From assembly GCF_048544455.1 (NCBI RefSeq), contig NC_133526.1, positions 6,712,001 to 6,776,000 of the forward strand: a stretch of DNA of 64,000 nt. Direction: 5' to 3'. The notes under the pieces were generated by a model that did not search any database, was not told the origin of the DNA, and was given only the letters and a program-made list of their open reading frames with translations. Below, in pieces: positions 10,617-22,200 of the stretch. A program made the translations under genes and the position numbers. Source of the stretch: Silene latifolia. Its lineage: Eukaryota; Streptophyta; Magnoliopsida; Caryophyllales; Caryophyllaceae. Position 1 is the stretch's first letter. Each line of letters starts with the position of its first letter.

Positions 10617-12208
10617 TGACTACTCCTACTCGCTCAGAAACGGACTTGCTATTTGATCCGCCGACATCTGGTTTTTGGCCTCTAGCAACATATTTGCCGA
10701 GGCTCCCTTTCCGGATCAGTTCTTCAATGACATCCTTCATATGTCGGCAATCGTTGGTTAAGTGTCCGGTGTGGCCGTAGTACTCACAGTACTGGCTCGT
10801 GTCACCGTCACTCCTCGGCCTAGGGGGTCTTTCCCATCTCTGGCCCTCGTTCTTGCTCAAAGCGAAGACCTCGGCGGCCGATACGACTAGGGGGGTTTGA
10901 TCATCGTACCGTTTTTTGTAGTACGTTCCCGAGCTCCCCAGCATCCGCCGAGCTTTGTTTCCGAGCGGACTTGTCGACCGTGACCTATTATTCTCACGGC
11001 GTCTTTCATCGGACCGTGACCCATTGTTGTCACGGCGTCTTTCATCCGGTTGTCCTCCCTGCGCTCTTCTTTTCGAGTGCTCGGCCTCACACGGGGCCTA
11101 CCCGGTCTTGTGATAGTCCTCTACCTTGATGGCTTGGTCGGCCAACTTTCCGCGGCGTCAAGCCCGGGCCTCCGCACTTGATGAGCTCATTTCTTAAATC
11201 TCCCCTTGGGAGGCCCTTCATCAGTGCGAAGGCCGCCAGTTCGGGATTGATTTCCCGAATCTGCTGGACCTTTCCGTCGAACCTCTTCACATAGCTCCGT
11301 AGAGACTCGCCTCCCTCCTGTTTGATAGTTAGGAGGTCCGATGTCTCCACGGCCCTTCTCTTGTTGCAAGAGTACTGGGCTAGAAAGGCGTCCCTTATGT
11401 CGGCGTAATAGTATACCGAGCCGTCGGGAAGCCCCTTGTACCAACTTTGAGCCATTCCATGTAGAGTTGTTGGGAAAACTCGGCACCAGACCTCATCGGG
11501 CTGCTCCCATACCGACATGTAAGACTCGAAAGCCTCAGCGTGGTCGGCTGGATCGCTATCTCCCTTGTATGATAGAGGTGGCAACTTGAGCTTAGTTGGC
11601 ACCTGGACTTCTAGGACGTAGGCCATGAGGGGCTGTCTGACCACGTGCCGAACGACACGCGGCGATCGGCTCCTCGCATTCCTAATCCGGCTCCTCTCCT
11701 CGTAGCGGGAAAGACTCCTTCTTCGGCTTGGACTTCTCCTCCAACTCTGTTGAGTCGGACTCCTCTGGCTCCTTTGGGGTAAGCCTCGTTCGTGCGGCGG
11801 GGACGCTGTCCTCCCACGAGTGCGGGAAGGACTTAGGTCTACCGCGCCCACTTTGGGCTCCCCCGGCGTCTTGACTGGGTCGGCTTCTCCTAGTGCTCCG
11901 TTCAAATTTCTCGGAGTCACGTTTTGGGCCCTGGTCTCCTGGACGATTTCCACCGCTCTTGTCGGCGTGACAGTGTGAGCCGGCGTATCGATTAGGTCCG
12001 GGGAGCATTTTCGGTTTGCTACGTCAACCACATGTCCCATGATGGTGACCTGGTTGGTTGGCAGCGGCGTGTCGGGTATTATTGGCATCCCGAACTCTGG
12101 TTGGATTACTCCGCCGGTGGAGGGCTGCACGACTCCGGAATTGTTGAAAGTATCATCCTGGTGGAATGCGGTTTCGTCGGTCACGACTGCGTCTTGTTGT
12201 TTCGACAT
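10600..12208 (-). pseudogene. gag of element 1, frameshifted near its end
   Basis: The frame starts at the ATG at 12208 (MSKQQDAVVTDETAF), 81 bp after the primer binding site. It has a proline-rich head, an arginine/serine-rich stretch (RRSPSRRRSLSRY, about residue 160) and the conserved capsid-like region (PLSYKGDSDPADHAEAFESY to LRSYVKRFDGKVQQIREINP). The long frame ends at 11087. The following part, in another frame (10944-10600), holds a zinc-knuckle-like CEYYGHTGHLTNDC and the usual VIEELIRKG. Gag would form the particle and bind RNA. The copy at 58710 has the same order. Confidence 0.85.
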
Positions 12209-12288
12209 TTTCTTAGCTTTTTGGGTGGGTTCTTGTTGTTTTTTTTTTTTTTGTTTGGGAATGAGTGTGACTAGCTTCTAGTGTCTTT

Positions 12289-12305
12289 TCCCACAGACGG
12301 CGCCA
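12289..12305 (-). other. primer binding site of element 1
   Basis: TGGCGCCGTCTGTGGGA on the minus strand lies 2 bp inside the LTR boundary. The TGGCGCCG start is shared by many Tat and Athila elements primed by a plant tRNA; the priming tRNA cannot be named with certainty here. Confidence 0.85.
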
Positions 12306-12307
12306 AT

Positions 12308-12902
12308 TGTTCCGGGTGTAATTACAGAGCAAGTTTCGTTACCACCCGTGGCTAGTAGAATAATGTCTTGAATTGAACCCTTCTTGCCTTTATCGTTCCT
12401 CTCGGCCTTTCCTGCAACAATGAACGAACTGAGGGCTTGGCTTTGTGCCAAGCGTACTCACTCCGACGCTCAAGTCAGTAAACCTAAAGGATTAAGTTGT
12501 GTCACTTGGCTAGGTATGTATTGTAGAGAGATAAGGAAGATATTACCAGATGAATAGTGTATTTAGGTTAAGTTGTGGGATCCTTTCCTCAATGAAGGTT
12601 GAGGAGTATTTATAGGCTTTCACCTTTTGTCACGTAGTGGACAAGTGGCCAAGTGGCTAGCGGTGGAAAGATCGATCTACCCTCGGCGGGGACCTATGGC
12701 GGGCCGGCGGGCCATGTTGACTCACCGCCAAAGGGTCTTGGATATGAGTATGCGGGTATGTCCGGTGGCGAGGTTGTCACGCGAGACCCAGGCTAACGAT
12801 GTGATGCATCGGCTAGGCTGTCGAAGTCGTTGACTTGCTGTGGATATCTTTGACCTTGTTCAATATGTTGACTTGGTCAGCGGTGCAGAATATGCCCCAT
12901 CA
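12308..12902 (-). repeat. 5' LTR of element 1
   Basis: 595 bp, TG..CA ended, with minus-strand TATAAATA at 12607-12614 as the likely element promoter. It is 13 bp shorter than the 3' LTR. The losses are concentrated in 12655-12800, where CAG, CGG and CCG sites are shortened (for example GCAGGTGG became GCGGTGG). Confidence 0.93.
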
Positions 12903-13673
12903 AGCTTATTTGACCAAAATTTCAGCTACCTAATTTTTTTGCAAGTCTTTGGCAAGTAGCTTATTTTGTCAAATAAGACTGAAATGAAATCTTCCTCGGG
13001 TAGCATTTGAGAAATCAGTCTGAAATGACTTATTTTCCATTTTATACCCTTTATTCTATAATATTAAATAATTTTCATATTCTTTTACGTCATTTTACCA
13101 AAATCAGCTACTTTTCAACTAATTTGCCAAACACATTTTTATATAATCAGTTACCTTATCAGCTCCTAATTTTCAGCTACCTTATCCGTTACCTTTTCAG
13201 GTTTCAGTTAGCTTTTCAGTTTTCAGCTATCTTTTCAGGTAGTTTTGCCAAACAGAGCCTTATAAGTTAAGGGATTTGATTGCACATAGTATCAAATTAT
13301 GGGGGTGATTTGCAATATTTCCCATTTTACAGTGCCAAAAGAAAAAAGTAAGTCGAGTAACCATAACGGTAATAAAAAATTAATGTGAAGTTTCTGCAAG
13401 CAAATGCTACAATAGCGGTCCGAATTCTTTCCATTTTCTCAAAAGAAATATATTTCCATTTCTTATAAACTGCCCGGACTAAATCTTGTGATGATTCAAT
13501 GCTTGTAACCGTTTCATAAAAATAAAGTTTTAATGGATAGAGAGAGAAAATATATTAACTAGATTGTTTAGAGCAATTTGGCTGTGTAGACTTCAACATT
13601 ATGCAACATTTTAAACTTTAACACAAAGAAGTAAAACTTTATTAAATTTGAAAATAGTACCGACTACCAAATA

Positions 13674-13967
13674 CTCCCTCCCATCCACTCTTTTCTTCTC
13701 TATTTCCTAAAACGGATTATTCAGGTTTTCTTTCCCTTTTCTTTTTGAAAAAGTTTTTATTAATATTATACTCATACCTCTCTCCACCCGTCAAACCCCA
13801 CCATATCCTTTATTAATATTTAAATCTAATTATTTCTACCTTTCTCCAATAACCAAACCCCACTCATCTCCTTTATTAATATTTAATTCCTAATTATTTA
13901 TACATACCCTCCACCCTTAATCTTCGTGTCGACTTCAAAGAGAAACAAAATAGTGGATGGGAGGGAG
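13674..13967. mobile_element. Stowaway-type MITE
   Basis: The ends CTCCCTCCCATCCACT and AGTGGATGGGAGGGAG are perfect inverted repeats flanked by TA on both sides, the Tc1/mariner target. The 294-bp interior is AT-rich and non-coding, with two internal near-copies of TCTCCTTTATTAATATTTAA. Confidence 0.9.
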
Positions 13968-13976
13968 TATTAACTA

Positions 13977-14234
13977 CTCCCTCCATTCAACTCCACAAGG
14001 CCATTATCTCTTTTGCACACTATTCACAATCGAACATTCAACTTCAATTTTCTCTCGATACATAAGTAAAAATATATTCATGTGAGATCTTATTTGATTC
14101 GTCTTTAAGAGTACATTAAAAATATCTAACTTTTATAATTTTTGCAAATACGTAACTAAAGATATTTGCCGAGTAAAAGTCGCGTTGACAAACGTGATAA
14201 AGCATAATGGCCTTGTGGAGTTGAATGGAGGGAG
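13977..14234. mobile_element. Stowaway-type MITE with 31-bp perfect TIRs
   Basis: Starts CTCCCTCCATTCAACTCCAC and ends with its exact reverse complement. The perfect inverted repeat extends to 31 bp and is flanked by TA. It lies 9 bp from the previous Stowaway element but differs from it beyond the CTCCCTCC end, so it belongs to another subfamily. Confidence 0.92.
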
Positions 14235-15062
14235 TAGTATATAAATTAAAAATTTATAATTTTGCATCTTTTATAAAAATTAGTGGATCGGAATAACGAT
14301 AAGTCGATAACTAATGACAAAATGAGAGGTGCTATTAAGGTGATCCTGTCACCTACGCAATGTAACTTCTTAAAATCTTAATTATTAAACTTCACTCTGT
14401 TACTTTACTAGTTCAGACTATAATAATTTCCAATTTGTCTTTTCTTTCCGAACTTTATATCTTGATTACGTCGTTAACGTTTCTTTCATCAACTTTAAAT
14501 CTTAATTAATTCTTAATTACACCATTAACGTCTCTTTCACCAACTTCAAATCCTGATTACGCCGATAACTAGCGTTGCCGATATTGTATAAACAAAAAGC
14601 AATAACCACATGAATAAGTGATTTAGCCATTAAAAGTGTATAAATGGAAGTATATAGAGCTCTGAAGTTGATGAATTAGAGATAAGAGAAAACATGTGCC
14701 ATAAGTCTTATAGACCATAACACAAGGAGAGCGAATCTTGATTCACATATTAATGGCACGTGACCTACAAATGTGAAGAGGCATACCATAACATGGTTGC
14801 CATGTGAACTGTGACTAATTTCATCTTCCCTACCATTATTATGGAGAATAATAACGACCTCAAATTTTATGTCATTAAGGCCCCGTGTTCAACTCCAAAC
14901 TTCCTTTGTATTCATCTTAAGTTTTAAACGAGTTAAATAGTACTCCGTAGTGGATTACCCTGTACATAGGTAGATGAGAAAATATTTTGCCTTTCCTTAG
15001 ACATTCTGTTTTTGTTATCCCATCCATTTACTTGACCCGTTTCATTATTTAAGAAGGATTAA
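14235..15062. other. AT-rich intergenic DNA
   Basis: No gene, RNA or complete transposon is seen. A short direct repeat (CTTTCATCAACTTTAAATC and CTTTCACCAACTTCAAATC, with shared flanks) occurs near 14480-14560. Confidence 0.4.
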
Positions 15063-15475
15063 GGCTCTGTTTGGCACGACACTTCAGATAACTTATTTGA
15101 CCAAAGTAGCTTATTTTACGAAAATTTCAGCTACCTGATTTTTTTGCAAGTGTTTGGCAAGTAGCTTATTTGGTCAAATAAGGCACCTAAAATGAAATGC
15201 TACCTCGGGTAGCATGCATTTAAATCAGTTACCTGAAATGACTTATTTTCCATTTTCAGTCTTTTTTATCTTTATAATATTAAATAATTTTCGTATCCTT
15301 TTACGTCGTTTTACCAAAATCATTACCTTTTCAAATTAGTTTGCAAAAACACATTTTTATATAATCGATTCCTTATCACGCCCTAATTTTCGATTCATTA
15401 CGATTCCTTTTCGGTTTGAGTTAATTTTTCCGAGTTTTAAATTATCTTTTCGCGGTAGTTTCTTGAAACAGTAAC
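15063..15475. mobile_element. decayed Harbinger-type MITE, same family as 1502-13259
   Basis: It begins GGCTCTGTTTGGCACGACAC and follows the family copy throughout, but the right end is corrupted. Where the relative has runs of CAGCTACC and TTTTCAG, this copy shows CGATTC and TTTTCGG, so nearly every CAG has become a CG-containing string. Confidence 0.75.
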
Positions 15476-16297
15476 CACAAGACCATGTTTTCATAAATAA
15501 GAATTTGTGGTAATTAATTCACGCTTGTACAAAACTTGTTATAATTGTGAAAATGATTTTAATCTGTCAAGATGCCTTCAATATGCTTCTTATTATGACA
15601 TTTTACTAAGGTTGTCCACATATATTATATATGTAGACCCCGAAACAATTAATAATAGAAAGCGATATTTCAGATGCATGTATTATGTAAGGGTACATTT
15701 TCGATATAAGGCCGTTGATTGTTATTGAGTTTTCATAAAGTCAAATTAAATCAAATTTGTGATTTTTTTTTGTGCAATATTTGACTTTTTATAGCTATAC
15801 TAGGATAAGGTGAAGAAATTTAAATCCGCGTAAGAGAATTATTATTGAGTGCTATTTGTCTTGCTCATTTGGTTATGATCGCTGCACTATCGACTGACAG
15901 CAACTCATTATCTATTCGAAATTATACCAAAACATAAAATAATAATTCAACAAAAAAACATATTAAATCACCTGATAACTAGATATATATTTCTATATAA
16001 GCTTTTTTTCCCGAAGAAATTAACACACTTGAATACACCCCTACATCTAAATTTCTATATCAATCGAAAAAAAAAGGAGATCAAATCCTTCAAAAAAAAA
16101 AAAGAAATAAGGCCGACATTACAACTTACAAATACAAATGGTAAAAAAAAAGAAACAAAATAAATAATAATGCTAATGTCATAAATTTGGATGTTGTATA
16201 GTACAAAATACGGAGGGGTTAGGTCCCATTGTATCCGCATGGTGGATGGATGATCGGATGGATAATATATCGAATTTAATTAGAGAGAGATTTAAAT
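15476..16297. other. 3' flank of the auxin carrier gene
   Basis: AT-rich sequence without recognisable genes. The 3' UTR and polyadenylation signals of the LAX gene should lie just below 16298 on the minus strand, but no single signal is convincing. Confidence 0.35.
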
Positions 16298-19200
16298 TCA
16301 ATGAAGGTGGGAATGTGGAGAGGGAGCAAGTGAAGGTGGTGGTGTTGGGGGTTTGCATTGATAACACTTTGCAAAAAGGCCAAAAGTGTCAATTTGCCTA
16401 ATAAAGTTGGTCATGCTTGCCCATCCTCCAAATCCAAACCCTACTATTAACACCCATACTACTATGAATATGTTGATTGCATACATTGCTGTCCAACTTG
16501 GTAGGAATGATGGAGGTTTTTCAGCTGCATTCTGCAAAATAGTTTAACCACGGAAATTTTTAGTATTGTACGGTAACATGGTATATTAGGTAAAAAAATT
16601 GTTAGTTTTTGTGTTAATACAGAAGTCGAATTTAACCATGTTTTTCCTATTGGATCTTATTTAAACTTGTAAATGAACAAGAGAATAAAATATGTATAAC
16701 GGGATGAAATGGAGGTAATACATATTTTAGCAGACACCTTGATTGATAAAAAATCACCTTAAGAAATATCATTTTTGTGTTAATACAGAAGTCGAATTTA
16801 ACCCATTGAAATCAATCATTAATTTTTTATTTTGGGGTGTAAAGGAAACCACAAGGGCAATTATAATGCATGACGAGGTTTGAATCGAAGTCATGAGTAC
16901 TACTGCTCATAACTTTCCAATTAAGTTAAGTTACATCTGCAAAATCTATCATCATATCAAACAACAGAAGATAAAGAGTGGTAAAAAGAAAAAGTCATTT
17001 TAAAATAAGGAGAATATTTAATTTTAACTTTTATCGGGTCCTACAAAATATAACTTTTAAGCATGAATATTTCTTATGCCATAAGCAATAAGTTTTAAAG
17101 ACATGAGGAGAAACTATTTGAGAATAGAACCTATATCTAATCAATGAAAAGATAATACTTTTTTATAAAATGTGACCACTTTTTTACGACGGTCACAATT
17201 TACGACGGGCAAATGTGACCATTTTTTTATAAAATGTAACCACTCAAGTACTGTTCATAAAATGTCACTTATAAAAAAATGGTCACATTTTCTCAAAAAC
17301 TGATCACATTTGACCCGTCGTAAATGTGAACAGTATTTGTGACGGAATAGTACCCGTCACAAGGGAGAATTTGCGAATATCAAAATGGTACATCACAACT
17401 AATCATAATCATTTGAAAAGAAAAGATTCTTAGATAAATACATAAACAAATTGAAAAAAAACGAATTGGGTTCAAGTATATCAAGAAAGGGGTGGATTGG
17501 AAACATATGGTTCCATTAACAACATGGAATAATTAGATTTTCATAGTGATTACCACATGCTAAGATCAGCATGAGATCATATATAAAATGAAATTTAACT
17601 ACTTTCTTAATTATGATTAGTGACTTCTAGTACGGAATATAGCTTTTCATAGTGGAAATAAGTCAAATAATAGTGAAATCATTAGTTAGTGACTATTTTT
17701 CCGATAATAGTGATTGTAGAATTTCGTACCACATCTCAACATAAAACTTTTTATTTCTTCTTAATGATAGAAATTTTTATTTCTTTTTAATGGTAAAAGT
17801 CCATATATAGATGAAACTGATTCTTTATTTTTGAAATTGGTTTCAAGAAACTCTTAACTCCTTATATATGTTTCCACAATGGCTATTACCCCTTAATTCC
17901 CATATTTTACCATTCAAAGTTTAATATATGAAGTAACTTATAGAAAATTGGACAAATTTTATTTACTTACTAAGTGTTATTTTAATTAAATAATTTCACT
18001 AAAATGACTTTTACTAATTACCATACATTTTTAGTAAGAAGCACATCATCTTCACTAATTCATGAATTTAGAGCATCTTATCGTAAAGCTATTTTATAGA
18101 AACTACAGAACCTTAGTACCTTTCATTCAAAGGGGTAAATAGCTATGTTTGGTACTCCCTCTATTCCAGTAAATGATTAATATTTACTTTACTTTGTGAG
18201 TGGAAATAAAATAAATGTTAACTATTCAGTGGAATAAGGGGAGTATCAAAAGTTTCATATTATGCATGTCAAATTTAGTGGTGCATAAAATGTCAATAGT
18301 GCCAACTCACTTAACCTATCACACCAAGCTCCAAACTAAGGCAAGATAAAACATTAGTTGATTTAGAACTATACCAAATTGATGAACTAACTAAATGAAA
18401 ATGACACACCACCTACATTTAATCTCTTAATCACATATGTACACAATTCAATAAATGTCCGTATAAGTGTTGGAGCTATAAGGATATGTCGGATCCCCAA
18501 TTAATAGGCAATCCATGAAATTATATCAAATGTTTTCATTTTTCCAAAGCCATACATTGAAATAGAGCATTGAGTGTTGATTTAACACACAATAATACTT
18601 GGCCAAGAGGCAATGTTATGAAATTTATGTTAGTCAATTCATATTAGAATATTCTTTACAAAATTAATGCATTCACCTTCATATCTAAAGCTATGTTAGC
18701 AATACATTTAGGCCTTGTTTGGTAAACAGTGGATTAATTTCAGCATAAGCATATTATAAATGGCAGTTTTTATAAGAAGATTTGACTAACATATTATAAT
18801 TAACCGAATTAATTTGAGTGTTTGGTAATTGGCAGATTACGATTAGTAGATTGTTACTTTTCTTTGTAAAATGGAGAAAAATTTCCTATTTTACAATATG
18901 CTAACCAATATATTGGGGGTAAGCAACATATTGTAAAACAACATATTGACCCCAAATATGCTGTTTTAATATGCTGTTTACCAAACACTAAAATTAGCAT
19001 ATTAATTGGTCAAACATGCTAAAACCCTTGAATATGCTAAAAATTGGTCAATATGTTGTTTATCAAACAACGCCTTAATGTAATTTATTTCAGCTAACTT
19101 ATTTTTGTACAAGTATTTGATAAATAACTTATTTAACCAAATAAACTAGCTGAAACGAAATGGCTACCTAGGCTAATATGTAAGAAATAAGTTACGAAGT

Positions 19201-22200
19201 ACTTATATGTTTAAAGCATTTTATTTTACCAATATCAATTAGCTAATTTACCAAACATTTTTGATATATCTGACATTTGAATTTAAATAAATGAAGGTGC
19301 AAATGATAAAATATTAACATCCAGAAGACATGCATTTTAATTAAGATCGATCAATAAAATAAAACAAATATATACATATTTATATCACTATAATCTTTGT
19401 TTTTGAAGGGTTAAGCTCAAAATATGATATAAATAATCTACATTTATTCTAATAAATTATTTCACAAATTATATTTCAACGAAAACAATAAACTAGTCGT
19501 AATATATAAAAGCCAATTAGCCAAATAAAGTTTAGACCAAGTGCCGTTTGAAAAATCAAAAACTCAACTAAAAAAACACGTATTAAAGTGATATTATATT
19601 GTAGTATATTTTATATAAATTATTGCTAAACTTTTTGTTAGAAAATCCGATATAATAAAAATCCGTACTTCAATTATCCGTTGTAAAAAGACAGAAATAA
19701 ATAGACAACTCAAAGAGAAGAAGAAGATAGGGTAAAGGGGCCGGGCTAATTAAAGCAATGGGGAAAATGGCACGAGGATGACAGTAATGACATTTGAACC
19801 GCGACTTGCATTGCTGCAACCTCAAAGATTATGTCTGATTCTTATGCTTTTGCATTTATGTTCCTCCGTGGTTATCAGGGAATACAATTTATTAATCCGT
19901 ATCTTTAAATCAATCACAGAATCATACCGATTTATCACTAATTTATTGCACTTCCTACTTGCTAATCTAGATAGATAATGACCATAATTAATCCCGAGTC
20001 CCGTTTAAATTAACGGATATAGTTTCATAAAAACGTGTTATCATTCAAACCCGGTTCCATCTTCCTAAATTGATCCCGAAACAACCGGTGTTAAGGTTTT
20101 GCCGAGAAAAAGGATTACGCGTCCGGGTAGTCGCAAACCTCAGTAGTTTTTGAAGATATACACATTTTTTTCCGAAAGATATTACCATTTATAAATATAG
20201 TTTTTGAGCAATATTATATTTTTTTAGTGTAATGTTTTAGTAAATGTGCTCAAAAACTTTATACTAAAGCAGAACTCAAAAACTTTAAAATAAAACTCGG
20301 AAAATAAACAATAAGAGGTACTACCTCAGATGTATAGTCTATGAACTGGGTTTTGCCTAAAACAACTTGTTTAATCCCGAGTTTGTTTAATTATGACGAG
20401 ATAGTTACATAAAAATGTTATCATTCAGATTACCCAAGTTTCTGTTCTATCTTCCTAAAATGTTCAAAGCTAGGGTTGTACTACGGGGATTTAAAGTTTA
20501 GGCCTATTGTTCAGTATATTTCAGTCTTAACTATTTAGGCGAAGACTCTTTTCAATACCTTTATAAAAAGAATTGATATAATAGTTGAATTGTAATCTAC
20601 TCAAATCCCTAGTTTCTACTTTCTAAGCAAACTCATACACCACTTTTTTTTTTCAAGTATTAACATTGCAATTTGCAAGGACATGATAATGATGATTTCA
20701 CATGGGAAAAAAGATACACATGCACCATGTTATCAATATACTCAACAATAAAAAAAATTAATTAGTTAATAAAGACGGTCTTACATGTAAAACGATCCTT
20801 TTATATAAAAAAAACACCATTTATTTATTGCTTCAATAAATAATATTTTTTATATAAATGGACTGTCTCACAGCATGAAACCGTAGCGTTATATGACGTA
20901 CCTGTCGAGAAGAGGCAGATCGATAAGTGAGCATATGAGCAAGAGCAGGAATAATATAGACAGTGAAGCTAACCAAAAGAGCACCCACAGCTGAATTAAT
21001 TGGTCCAAAAAATGGAAATATAATAGCTAAAAACCATATTGGTATAACCACTGGTAATCTTGCTATTGCTCTTACACATATACTCTTTGTATCATGCATT
21101 CCAATTACTTTCTCCCATACAAAGTATAATGGTGTGCATGCAAATCCAAATGTGATAAACTGCATTTTACACATTACAGTACAATTTAGTTATTATCATT
21201 ATCAACTGGATAAAATTATGGTAATTTGCTTGGTACAATTCGAGTTATGAATGTGAAAACATAAATTCCTAGTTCAAATATGGTAAATTTAGACGCAATT
21301 TATTATGTGATGAACTGCATTTCACACATTGGAGTACAATTAGTTATTATTATTATTATTGTTTTGATAATATATGCTAATATGCATGGTACAATATTAC
21401 AATTCGACTTATAAATGTGAAATATAAATTTCTAGATCAAATATGGTAAATTGAACGTAATTTTCATTTCTGATCGTTTCAAACAGTCGGCTTTAGTTCA
21501 GATTGCATACATTTTAGTTGCTTTAAAACGCCTAAAATGTAAGCAATCTGAACTAAGGTTGACTATTTCCGTTGTCGAAACAATCCGCCTTAATTCGAGT
21601 ATTTATTTTTTCAATGGTAAGTATGAAATGGAAGAGTGATTTTTAAAATTAAGTAAACCACTTGTTGAAGTATTAATTAGTTTAACGTAAAAAAAAGTGG
21701 TACGACTAAACGTATTTGTACGTTAAACCCATCAAAGTCAACCAAACTGTAAGACAGACTTTAGTCAGTAAAATAGTCTTTTTTTACTGACAGAATTAGA
21801 TGTACTGTACTAGATCTGACAGTAAAGTGAGAAATTAACTTGGTTATGTAATCTAATATTCCATTGACTTTTGAAAATTCCATATTAATTCTATTAAAAA
21901 TTATACATATATCAGGAATACTATGTCATCGTAAAATTCTTCTTTCTTCGATTATAGTATCACACCCTTTTCTTTTAACAAAAATCGTTAACTGTAATTA
22001 TTTCTGACTCGTGTCAAAAACCGTCGTTTCTGCTAAGTTTTCAACTTTTTAGTCTATAATAAAGTGTCGAACTATCTTGTCATGTCAGACACGTTCTTTT
22101 AAGACAAGCTAAATGCGACTAAAGTGAAGTGTCGGAGTAAAATATATGATGACACGAAACCCGAGACGTGAGTAAGAATAGTGAGAAGGAAGAAAAGGGA

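Larger units (their letters stand above)
1552..12902 (-). mobile_element. Ty3/gypsy Tat-lineage retrotransposon, element 1
   Basis: An 11.35-kb LTR retrotransposon in reverse orientation. The LTRs (12308-12902 as 5', 1552-2159 as 3') begin and end with TG..CA on either strand, and a perfect 5-bp target duplication AGCTT lies at 1547-1551 and 12903-12907. Internal order along the minus strand is primer binding site, gag, protease, a degenerate extra aRNH, RT, RNase H, archaeal-type RNase H (aRNH), integrase, a 143-bp tandem repeat, an antisense gene and the polypurine tract. The double RNase H is diagnostic of the Tat lineage (Retand/Ogre relatives). Gag, protease and integrase are frame-broken while RT to aRNH is open, so this copy looks non-autonomous unless consensus errors explain the breaks. 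Confidence 0.95.
1502..13259. mobile_element. PIF/Harbinger-type MITE, split by element 1
   Basis: The ends GGCTCCGTTTGGCA and TGCCAAACAGAGCC are inverted repeats of each other with one mismatch, flanked by TTA (1499-1501 and 13260-13262), the 3-bp target of PIF/Harbinger transposons. Without the retrotransposon at 1552-12902 the MITE is about 400 bp, rich in CAGCTACCTTATCAG-like subrepeats. A second, more decayed copy of the family lies at 15063-15475. It carries no transposase, so it depended on an autonomous relative. Confidence 0.88.
379..13323. mobile_element. MULE-like MITE, split by nested insertions
   Basis: The left end (GGGATGTAGCAAATTAACCC) and the reverse complement of the right end (GGGAAATATTGCAAATCACC) are the same terminal inverted repeat, with similarity continuing for about 45 nt to a shared CTATGTGCAA. 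The element is flanked by ATTTTACAGT at 368-377 and 13324-13333, a 9-10 bp target duplication typical of Mutator-like elements. Removing the solo LTR (739-1345) and the Harbinger MITE with its passenger (1502-13259) leaves roughly 570 bp with no coding capacity. It is the outermost and therefore oldest layer of this nest. Confidence 0.75.
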
